Assembly: GCA_051010395.1 (NCBI GenBank)
Contig: JBPCVQ010000389.1
Location: 1-12,279 of the forward strand
DNA length: 12,279 bases
Source of the DNA: JANQPX01 sp051010395
GTDB lineage: Bacteria > Pseudomonadota > Alphaproteobacteria > Geminicoccales > Geminicoccaceae
Direction of reading: 5' to 3'
In this document: positions 5,797 through 12,279 of the stretch, one piece after another
How the letters are laid out: each line of letters starts with the position of its first letter
Position numbering within the stretch: position 1 is the stretch's first letter
Program-made: the position numbers and the translations under genes
Notes under the pieces: model-generated
Seen by the model: only the letters and a program-made list of their open reading frames with translations
Databases searched by the model: none
Told to the model about the DNA's origin: nothing

Positions 5797-7542
5797 TCAA
5801 TAGCCCGCAGTCAACGCTCCCGCGCGCCGCGGGTCGGAGGCGCCGTAGAGGCCGCCATCGGTGACCATGATCGACTGGGTGCTGCCCATGGCGTTCTTGA
5901 CGACCACTTTCTGGCCGCGCTGCTCCAGGAGGCGCACGGTATCAGGGCTGAGGCCTTCCTCGACCCGGAGCTCATCTGGCAGCCACTGATGGTGAATGCG
6001 CGGCGCATAGGTCGCCTCGGCGACGTTCATGCCGTGATCGATCACGTTCATGATCATCTGCAGCGTGGTGGTGATGATGCGCGAGCCGCCGGGACTTCCG
6101 GTGACCAGATAGGGCAGACCATCCGCAAGCACCAGCGTGGGACTCATCGACGAGAGGGGCCGCTTCCTCGGTTCGACCGCGTTGGCATCGCCGCCGATCA
6201 GGCCATAGGCATTAGGCACACCGGGCTTCGCCGAGAAATCGTCGAGTTCGTTGTTGAGAAGGATGCCGGTTCCGTCGGCTATCAGACCAGTCCCGTAGCT
6301 GAAGTTGAGCGTATAGGTGTTGGCGACCGCATTGCCTTCGGCGTCGACCACTGAAAAATGAGTGGTCTCGTCGCTCTCGTAGGGCGTGAGGTCAGCAGGT
6401 CCGATTTCCGCCGCCGTGGCCGCACGACCACGGCTGATCGCGGCAAGGCTGTCGGCGGCATAGGTTTTCGACGTCAACGCCTTGACCGGCACGTCGACGA
6501 AGTCCGGGTCGCCCAGATACTCACTGCGATCAGCGTAAGCGAATTTCATTGCCTCTGCCATCATGTGGATGCTGTCGGCGCTGTTGTGACCGAGGAACGA
6601 CATCGGCACGCCTTCGAGCGTATTCAGAATCTGGACGATATGGACGCCGCCCGAGCTTGGCGGCGGCATGGAGACGATCTCGTAACCGCGATAGGTCCCG
6701 GTGACCGGCTCCCTAAGCTTGACCTCGTAATTCTTGAAGTCATCGAGGGTCAGATGACCGTCTGCCGCCTCGACGGCGGCAACGATTTTCTCGGCGATCG
6801 GTCCCTCGTAAAATGCAGAGGGGCCATTTTGTGCGATCGAATTCAGTGATGCAGCGAGATCGCCTTGGACCAAGGTTTCACCGGGCTCATAGGGCACACC
6901 GCCTTCCTTGTAGAAAACCGCCGTCGAGGAGGGCCATTTTTGCAGGCGATCGGTCAGTCCTTTAAGGGATTCGGAAAGGTCCGTCGTGACTTGAATACCG
7001 TTCTCAGCAAGGTCGATAGCCGGCGCCAACGCGTCCGCGAGGCTGATGGTGCCGTAGCGCTCGAGCGCCAGCGCCATGCCGGCGACCGTGCCGGGGACGC
7101 CGACGGCAAGGCCGCTGTAGCGCGACTTCTGCTTGCTCGCATCGCCCTGATCATCGAGATACATGTCGCGAAAGGCAGCAGCCCCGGACATCTCCCGATA
7201 GTCGATGGCCACGGTCTCACCGCTCTCGGCATCATGCACCATCATGAAGCCGCCGCCACCGATATTGCCGGCGCGCGGCAATGTGACGGCAAGGGCAAAA
7301 GCGACGGACACGGCCGCGTCGACGGCATTGCCGCCGTTTTTCAATACGCCCAGCCCGATTTCCGTCGCCAGCGCTTCCTGGCTTGCGACCATACCGTTCG
7401 GGCCGTAGACCGGATGAACAAGATCGCGCGCGCCGAAGATCGCGGTCTGCTGGGCTTGAGCCTCGCCGCTGCCGGCGACTGTCATGGCCCCTAACGTCAA
7501 CGCCAGAACCGCGCTCGCTGCCCGTGCTGTCGATCTGCTCAT
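5797..7542 (-). CDS. ggt: Gamma-glutamyltransferase (periplasmic glutathione hydrolase)
   Basis: GGT cleaves the gamma-glutamyl bond of glutathione and transfers or hydrolyses the glutamyl group. The 581-residue precursor starts with a signal peptide (charged MSRSTARAA, hydrophobic core, AQA-type cleavage region near 28-31), so it is exported to the periplasm. It then self-cleaves before Thr393 in DETTHFSVVDAEGNAVANTY, the N-terminal nucleophile of the small subunit. Other family blocks are NIGGGGFMMVHD, ILLNNELDDFSAKPGVPNAY, PLSSMSPTLV, the TGSPGGSRI oxyanion region and the terminal GSTQSIMV...LYGASDPRRAGALTAGY. The small subunit closely follows the E. coli enzyme as I recall it. I chose ATG 7542 because GAAGGGG lies five bases upstream; GTG 7548 and ATG 7545 are adjacent alternatives. 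It is transcribed alone, divergent from the methyltransferase gene. Confidence 0.96.
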   Translation of the reverse strand: MSRSTARAASAVLALTLGAMTVAGSGEAQAQQTAIFGARDLVHPVYGPNGMVASQEALATEIGLGVLKNGGNAVDAAVSVAFALAVTLPRAGNIGGGGFMMVHDAESGETVAIDYREMSGAAAFRDMYLDDQGDASKQKSRYSGLAVGVPGTVAGMALALERYGTISLADALAPAIDLAENGIQVTTDLSESLKGLTDRLQKWPSSTAVFYKEGGVPYEPGETLVQGDLAASLNSIAQNGPSAFYEGPIAEKIVAAVEAADGHLTLDDFKNYEVKLREPVTGTYRGYEIVSMPPPSSGGVHIVQILNTLEGVPMSFLGHNSADSIHMMAEAMKFAYADRSEYLGDPDFVDVPVKALTSKTYAADSLAAISRGRAATAAEIGPADLTPYESDETTHFSVVDAEGNAVANTYTLNFSYGTGLIADGTGILLNNELDDFSAKPGVPNAYGLIGGDANAVEPRKRPLSSMSPTLVLADGLPYLVTGSPGGSRIITTTLQMIMNVIDHGMNVAEATYAPRIHHQWLPDELRVEEGLSPDTVRLLEQRGQKVVVKNAMGSTQSIMVTDGGLYGASDPRRAGALTAGY

Positions 7543-7576
7543 CATCACCCCTTCAATTCTTTCTTATCGTCTTTTG

Positions 7577-7593
7577 GTTAACAGTCCGTTAAC
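7577..7593. promoter_or_regulatory. Paired GTTAAC palindromes in the ggt/rlmI intergenic region
   Basis: Two identical 6-bp palindromes, GTTAAC at 7577-7582 and 7588-7593, are 11 bp apart centre to centre, about one DNA turn. They lie 35-51 bp upstream of the ggt start, where an operator for ggt would be expected. No regulator can be named, and chance occurrence is possible. Confidence 0.3.
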
Positions 7594-7704
7594 TCTGCCA
7601 CGCTATCTCTCAAATCTAGCGCAATGGACGAGAGATGACCAATTGATCTTCTTCCTATCATCGCCAGCCTCTCGGCTCGATGTCACGCCTCTGATGGATC
7701 AGAC

Positions 7705-8889
7705 ATGGCCTACCCCAAGCTCTCCCTTCTTGCCGGTCAGGATCGACGCCTGCGTGCCGGGCATCCCTGGATCTACGCCAATGAACTGAAGATGGATGCA
7801 GGCGCCAAGACGCTGGATCCGGGCACATCGGTGCGGCTGACCAATGCCGCCGGCAAGGCGATGGCGGTCGCGCAATTCAATCCGCATTCGCTCATCGTTG
7901 CTCGGGTGATGAGTCGCAATCAGGACGCGACGATCGATGCCGCCTTTCTGGAGAGGCGCCTCAGCCGGGCGCTACGCCTGCGCGAGCGTCTGTTCGATCA
8001 ACCTTTTTATCGGTTGGTGCATGCCGAGGCGGATGGACTGCCGGGCCTGGTGATCGACCGTTTCGGAAGGACACTGGTCGTTCAGGCTAACAGCGCTGGC
8101 ATGGACCGGCTGAAAGCAGAGCTTGTCGATGCGATTGAACAGGTCCTGGAAGTTGATCTGATCATCTTTAAGAACGACAGCCCCGCACGGACGAGGGAGG
8201 GTTTGGAGCTTGGTGTCGAGGTCATAAAGGGCAAGGCGGTCGGTATGATCGAGCTTCTCGAAAACGGCCTTACGTTCTTCGCGGACCCGGTTGAGGGGCA
8301 GAAAACCGGCTGGTATTTTGATCAGCGCGATAATCGGGCGTTTGCAGCAAGCCTCGCCCGTGACGAGCGTGTGCTCGACCTCTTCGGTTATGGCGGTGGC
8401 TTCGGGATTACGGCGCTGAAAGCAGGCGCCAAAGAGGCTTTAACCATCGACCGCTCGGAGGCGGCGCTCGCACTTGCAATGGCAGCCGCAACGAAGAATG
8501 GCGTCGATCAAAAACTGACCTGTTCACGTGAGGAAGGCTTCGCCGCCTTGGATCGGCTCGCTGCCGAAAAGCAGCGCTTTGGGCTTATTATCGTCGATCC
8601 GCCGAGTTTTGTTAAAAGCAAGCGTGAGTTGAAATCCGGCCTCAAAGGCTACCGAAAGCTGACGCGCGCGGCGGCGACTTTGGTGCGCGAAGAAGGTTTT
8701 TTGATGATCGCATCCTGCTCGCATAACGTGCCGGTCGATCTCTTTCGAGATGAGGTGCGCAAGGGCCTGAGCGACGCCGGTCGCGGCGGACGATTGCTAC
8801 GTCAATCCGGTGCGAGTGCAGATCACCCGAGCCATCCAATGTTGCCTGAGTCCGCTTATCTGAAGTGTCTTGCCTATATCCTCGACTAA
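7705..8889 (+). CDS. rlmI: Class I SAM-dependent 23S rRNA methyltransferase (RlmI-like, PUA domain)
   Basis: The 394-residue length and domain order match RlmI, which makes 5-methylcytosine in 23S rRNA (m5C1962 in E. coli). A PUA RNA-binding domain lies at residues about 3-80 (RRLRAGHPWIYANEL, then VRLTNAAGKAMAVAQFNP). A central beta domain follows (LVHAEADGLPGLVIDRFG) and then the Rossmann methyltransferase domain. Motifs seen are GQKTGWYFDQRDNR (198-211), SAM-binding VLDLFGYGGGFGI (223-235), acidic TIDRSEAAL (247-255), VDPPSF (297-302) and the SCSHN loop whose Cys338 is the likely catalytic cysteine. The protein is cytosolic. The ATG at 7705 is the natural start but has no clear ribosome site. 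It stands alone, divergent from ggt by 162 bp. The target base is inferred from E. coli. Confidence 0.88.
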   Translation: MAYPKLSLLAGQDRRLRAGHPWIYANELKMDAGAKTLDPGTSVRLTNAAGKAMAVAQFNPHSLIVARVMSRNQDATIDAAFLERRLSRALRLRERLFDQPFYRLVHAEADGLPGLVIDRFGRTLVVQANSAGMDRLKAELVDAIEQVLEVDLIIFKNDSPARTREGLELGVEVIKGKAVGMIELLENGLTFFADPVEGQKTGWYFDQRDNRAFAASLARDERVLDLFGYGGGFGITALKAGAKEALTIDRSEAALALAMAAATKNGVDQKLTCSREEGFAALDRLAAEKQRFGLIIVDPPSFVKSKRELKSGLKGYRKLTRAAATLVREEGFLMIASCSHNVPVDLFRDEVRKGLSDAGRGGRLLRQSGASADHPSHPMLPESAYLKCLAYILD

Positions 8890-8952
8890 TTTTCGTCTTT
8901 CTTTTGGTGCTTTTTCCGAAAACCAAATCTCTCGCATCAATTCTACTTTTGG

Positions 8953-8982
8953 TTGATTTAAACGATGAAGATCATGCATAAT
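8953..8982 (+). promoter_or_regulatory. Candidate promoter of the type I secretion genes
   Basis: TTGATT (8953-8958) and CATAAT (8977-8982) are 18 bp apart in the AT-rich 137-bp gap between the methyltransferase gene and the ABC transporter gene. Transcription would start near 8989, about 38 bp before ATG 9027. A weak A/T-rich stem TTTGGT/ACCAAA (8903-8927) follows the methyltransferase stop but lacks a T run, so I do not call it a terminator. Confidence 0.35.
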
Positions 8983-9026
8983 GGTTCTCATCCTCAGCCA
9001 AACAGCAAAGATGCGGCGGCAACGAT

Positions 9027-11216
9027 ATGGATTTTTTGGCTCATCAGACCACAGCCTACGAACAGAAGGGCAGCGATGCATCCAACAGGTCAGAAGACCA
9101 GGCCTCGTCGATGCGTTCGGACGATCTCTGCCAAGCGTTCGTGCAGCTTTGCCAGCTCCTAAAGCGCCCCTACTCGTCGTCCCAGATCGTGGCGGCAGCC
9201 CCGCCCACTCTCCATGGTTCGACAGCCGGAACGGTTCGCCTTGCCGCCGATCGCCTGGGCTTCAAGACCAAAAGCGTCAAGGCCTCAGTCAGCAATCTTG
9301 GCCAAGTTCCCCCTCCCTTCCTGTTGATCGGCCGCCTTCCCGGCGAAGGTTGGCTGGTGACATCAAGGGTGGAAGATACGCTCGAACTTTCCGATCCCGA
9401 TGGCGGTGAAAGCACGGTTCACGCCATAAGCGATATCACCGACGGCGCAACTGAGATCCTGCTGGCCAAACCGCTGACGGCCAGCAATTCGCCCGGCGAT
9501 TGGCGAACACCGATCATACGACGGCTGAAACCCATCCTTTGGGAACTTGGTCTTGCTTCGGTGATCATCAACCTGTTGGCGTTGGCCACACCGATCTTCC
9601 TGATGACCGTCTACAATAAGGTGATCAATCACGGAGCGCTCAAAACACTGGACGTTCTGGCAATCGGCATGCTGACGCTGTTCGCGTTCGAATGGCTGCT
9701 GCGCAGCCTGCGCGGCTACATCACCAGCCATGCAGGCGGCCGTCTCGATGCAGCACTCGGCAGCGAAGTCGTGCATCACCTCGTTCATCAACCGCTTAAG
9801 ACTTTCGAACAGTTGCCGACAGGTCAGATCATGGAGCGGCTGCGCCAGCTCGATCAGCTCCGTCTATTCTTCACCAGCCAAATGCCGCTCCTTTTGGTCG
9901 ATCTTGCCTTCGTCGGTGTCTTTCTGGTGGTTCTGTTCTTTCTGGACGTGCGCTTAGGCGCAATAACGCTTGCAGCCATACCCCTCTTTCTCTTGCTCTC
10001 CTTCTTCGCGAAAGGCCGCCACCAGACATTGACTGAGGACGGCTTCAAGGCAGCGGCGGCGAAAGCCTCGGCACTCGGCGAAACCGTGTCCCATGCTATG
10101 ACAGTCAAGGCGCTGGGCCTTGAGCCCGAAATGGAGCAGCGCTTCAAACAGCGCCTCGCCCACGCAGCGGAAACCAATTTTCGCGCCAGCCATCTCGGCG
10201 GATTGATCGCCAATTCCGGCCAGATTCTGCAGCAGCTGGTAGCATTGCTTCTGGTCTATATCGGCGCACGCGCGATCATCGCCGGTGATATGTCGATCGG
10301 CGCGCTGATCGCAGCGACCATTCTTGCAGCGCGCACTTTGCAGCCGATGCGCCAGGTTCTCAGCGCCTGGCAGCAGCTACAGGCCGTGCGCATCGCGTTT
10401 GCCCGCCTGGACGAACTGATGAAACGGCCGACGGAGCTTATGGACCTGCCCATGCCCGCCCTGCACGTCCAGGGACGGATCCGTTTCGAAAACGTTACCT
10501 ATCGTTATGCAAGCGATACCAAGCCAGCTCTGGAATCCATCGATCTGGATATCGCACCTGGCCAGATCGTAGGCATCATCGGACCACCCGGATCAGGTAA
10601 GAGTACGCTTGCAAAGCTACTTTTGGGGCTCGATCGACCAGAAGAAGGCCGGATTCTCATCGACGACCTCGATATCCGCCTCTGGTCGCCAACGACCCTT
10701 CGCCAGCAGGTCGGTGTCGTGCCCCAGGAGATCCAGCTATTTACCGGCAGCATTGCAGAGAACATAGCGATCGGCGCCGCGGATCAGGGCATCGATCGGG
10801 TGATGGCCGCAGCCAAGTTCGTAGGCGCTCATGACTTCATTCAGAGTCTGCCAAAGGGCTATGCGACCAAGCTCGGCGAGCGCGGGATTGGACTTTCCGC
10901 CGGTCAACGCCAATTGATCACCATCGCCCGGGCTCTGGTGCGCAATCCGAAAGTTCTTGTCCTCGACGAAGCCACGAGCGCTCTCGATGCGACCACCGAG
11001 AATGAACTCATGGCCAACCTCAAAAGGGCGTCACGTGGTCGGACGATCATCATCGTCACCCATCGACTTGCCGCTCTCGAATTCGCGGACCGGGCCTTCT
11101 CGCTCGCTGATGGCAAGATGATGGCCGAAAACCGCCCTGCCCAGATAGCAGCCGGCAGCAAAAGGGCGTCGAGATCCAATCCCGTCGCGAGCCAACCTCA
11201 CCTCAAACCGATATGA
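9027..11216 (+). CDS. Type I secretion ABC transporter with C39-like domain (HlyB/LapB type)
   Basis: This 729-residue protein is the inner-membrane motor of a type I secretion system, which moves an unfolded protein from cytosol to outside in one step. The N-terminal C39-like domain spans about 31-150 (DDLCQAFVQLCQLLKRPYSS, then LLIGRLPGEGWLVTS). It lacks the Cys/His layout of a working peptidase, so it should bind rather than cut the substrate. The six-helix membrane domain covers about 165-450 and the ATPase about 480-700. Motifs are Walker A GPPGSGKST (519-527), Q-loop Gln567, signature LSAGQ (623-627, variant of LSGGQ), Walker B VLVLDE (643-648) and switch His679. I used ATG 9027; ATG 9111 (Met29) is a possible start just before the domain. 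The HlyD-type gene begins 5 bp downstream, indicating one operon. The N-terminal layout resembles LapB, exporter of large adhesins, but the cargo is unseen. Confidence 0.93.
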   Translation: MDFLAHQTTAYEQKGSDASNRSEDQASSMRSDDLCQAFVQLCQLLKRPYSSSQIVAAAPPTLHGSTAGTVRLAADRLGFKTKSVKASVSNLGQVPPPFLLIGRLPGEGWLVTSRVEDTLELSDPDGGESTVHAISDITDGATEILLAKPLTASNSPGDWRTPIIRRLKPILWELGLASVIINLLALATPIFLMTVYNKVINHGALKTLDVLAIGMLTLFAFEWLLRSLRGYITSHAGGRLDAALGSEVVHHLVHQPLKTFEQLPTGQIMERLRQLDQLRLFFTSQMPLLLVDLAFVGVFLVVLFFLDVRLGAITLAAIPLFLLLSFFAKGRHQTLTEDGFKAAAAKASALGETVSHAMTVKALGLEPEMEQRFKQRLAHAAETNFRASHLGGLIANSGQILQQLVALLLVYIGARAIIAGDMSIGALIAATILAARTLQPMRQVLSAWQQLQAVRIAFARLDELMKRPTELMDLPMPALHVQGRIRFENVTYRYASDTKPALESIDLDIAPGQIVGIIGPPGSGKSTLAKLLLGLDRPEEGRILIDDLDIRLWSPTTLRQQVGVVPQEIQLFTGSIAENIAIGAADQGIDRVMAAAKFVGAHDFIQSLPKGYATKLGERGIGLSAGQRQLITIARALVRNPKVLVLDEATSALDATTENELMANLKRASRGRTIIIVTHRLAALEFADRAFSLADGKMMAENRPAQIAAGSKRASRSNPVASQPHLKPI

Positions 11217-11221
11217 GGGCC

Positions 11222-12279
11222 ATGTCAAACCTCCCGACCTGGATACAAGGCCTGTTCACGGGCATCGATCACGCCGTCCGCAGGCGTCCGTCCCTGCCCT
11301 TCCTCCGATTGAGGCCGCAGCGGCATGCCGACCGGTTCGCCGAGTTTCTGCCAGATACAGAAGGTATCGTCGCCGCCCGTCATTCGCCGGCAGCCGGCTA
11401 TCTTATCCTGGCCATCGCCTCGATGGTGGTCACCGCTCTTCTCTGGGCGGGGCTTACCGACGTCGAGCAGGTGGTGCGTGCCAAAGGTCAGGTGGAACCC
11501 GCAGGCCGGGTCAAGATGGTCAACCACCCGAATGGCGGGCGGGTCGCCGAAATCCTGGTGGTGGAAAGCGAGCATGTGATCGCCGGACAGCCGCTTTTGG
11601 CGTTCGACGCCGAACTGATCAAAGCCGAGCTCGATGATCTTCTCCATCGCTGGCAGGCCAAAGCCGCGGAGGCCGACCGGCTGAAGGCGGAGGCAATGGA
11701 CGATCCGCTGGCCTTCACGGAGAGCCTGGCGGAAAGCAGACCTGACTTGCTCCTGCAGCAGACCGATCTCCTCAAGGCCCGTCAGCAGAGCCGCGAAAGC
11801 CGGCGGCGCGCGCTCACGCAATCCATCGAGCGTCAAGTGCATGAGGTCGAAGGTCTGGTCGCCGAGCGCGCAAGGCTGGAGAACAGCGAAAACATGCTCG
11901 GCCAGCAGGTTGGTGCCGTGAGAAAACTGACCGAGCAGGGTCTCTATCCGAAACTGCGGCTGATTGCAGCCGAACGGCAGCTCGGCGATCTTTCCGGTGA
12001 CATTCGAAAGACCGGCGCCAGACTAGCTTCGGCGAAAGCTGCCTACGCCGAGGCGAAGAGCGAGCGCGACAGCTTCGAGCTGGAATGGCGCTCCCTCATT
12101 CTCGCTGAGCTCGCCGCAGTCGAGGCTGAGCGCGATGGTCTGGCAGAGGCGGTGAAGCGGCAAAAGACCATGCTGAACAATCTCCTGGTGCGCGCGCCTG
12201 TCGATGGCATCGTGCAGGAACTGGTGGTCGCCGGTGCCGGCCAGTCGGTCGGCTCCAACGAGCCCCTGATGAAGCTGGT
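11222..12279 (+). CDS. Type I secretion membrane fusion protein (HlyD family), cut by right edge
   Basis: The open frame from ATG 11222 runs to the window end (352 residues, no stop). HlyD proteins bridge the ABC transporter and the outer-membrane TolC channel. Residues 1-56 are a basic cytoplasmic tail. One membrane span lies at about 57-78 (AGYLILAIASMVVTALLWAG). Then comes the first half of the lipoyl-like domain (VVRAKGQVEPAGRVKMVNHP, then GGRVAEILVVESEHVIAGQP). From about 130 to 320 there is a long Ala/Glu/Arg/Leu-rich coiled coil, with the expected 'KLTEQGLYPKLRLIAAERQL' turn. The second lipoyl half (LLVRAPVDGIVQELVVAGAG) is followed by the cut. The beta-barrel and C-terminal parts should lie to the right. 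GAGG at 11215-11218, overlapping the ABC stop, can serve as a close-spaced ribosome site and suggests coupled translation. Confidence 0.93.
   Translation, partial: MSNLPTWIQGLFTGIDHAVRRRPSLPFLRLRPQRHADRFAEFLPDTEGIVAARHSPAAGYLILAIASMVVTALLWAGLTDVEQVVRAKGQVEPAGRVKMVNHPNGGRVAEILVVESEHVIAGQPLLAFDAELIKAELDDLLHRWQAKAAEADRLKAEAMDDPLAFTESLAESRPDLLLQQTDLLKARQQSRESRRRALTQSIERQVHEVEGLVAERARLENSENMLGQQVGAVRKLTEQGLYPKLRLIAAERQLGDLSGDIRKTGARLASAKAAYAEAKSERDSFELEWRSLILAELAAVEAERDGLAEAVKRQKTMLNNLLVRAPVDGIVQELVVAGAGQSVGSNEPLMKL

Noticed and set aside
5755..7494. Long plus-strand open frames (199, 163 and 209 codons) opposite ggt
   Set aside because: They lie antisense to a complete, motif-rich gamma-glutamyltransferase gene, match no family and follow from the codon bias of the real gene.
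8903..8927. Possible terminator after the rRNA methyltransferase gene
   Set aside because: The stem is only six A/T-rich pairs with a 13-nt loop and no T run follows.
8965..9162. A 65-codon frame (MKIMHNGSHPQPNSKD) overlapping the start of the secretion ABC gene
   Set aside because: Its second half overlaps the ABC transporter gene in another frame and reads as low-complexity shadow sequence; the first part lies in the likely leader.
1..12279. CRISPR arrays, tandem repeats and phage gene modules
   Set aside because: No regularly spaced repeats, cas-like proteins or phage structural genes were seen by eye on either strand.

Overview
The window reads as chromosomal DNA of an alphaproteobacterium, most likely Rhizobiales and plausibly Rhizobiaceae. 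Three things suggest this: a bacterial NDUFS4-type complex I accessory protein, an RhlE-like DEAD-box helicase with a long basic tail, and the overall protein style. This assignment rests on recalled family features, not on a database search.

Left part (1-2105) is accessory and decayed. It holds the start of a possible GNAT acetyltransferase running off the left edge, a frameshifted helix-turn-helix gene, and a 1048-bp IS481-family insertion sequence with perfect 21-bp terminal inverted repeats. The IS transposase is broken by an extra segment of about 34 bp that contains a hairpin. A stretch of about 570 bp without a recognisable gene then runs up to the 3' end of a tRNA-Arg(TCT).

Centre (2106-5077, minus strand): tRNA-Arg lies downstream of a compact gene cluster. 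In transcription order this is a DEAD-box RNA helicase, a stand-alone Lrp/AsnC ligand-binding (RAM) domain protein whose start codon overlaps the helicase stop, a Nudix ADP-ribose pyrophosphatase, and the NDUFS4-like protein. A consensus-like -35 box lies upstream of the helicase.

Right part (5189-12279): an isochorismatase-like hydrolase is divergent from the helicase and convergent with a periplasmic gamma-glutamyltransferase (ggt). Divergent from ggt is an RlmI-like 23S rRNA methyltransferase. Last come two adjacent type I secretion genes: an ABC transporter with a peptidase-dead C39-like domain, and a HlyD-type membrane fusion protein cut by the right edge. The secreted substrate is not in the window.

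I found no CRISPR array, phage module or convincing new multi-gene system. The points most worth a second look are the architecture of the IS and its target site, the helicase-RAM-Nudix cluster, and the unknown cargo of the secretion system.
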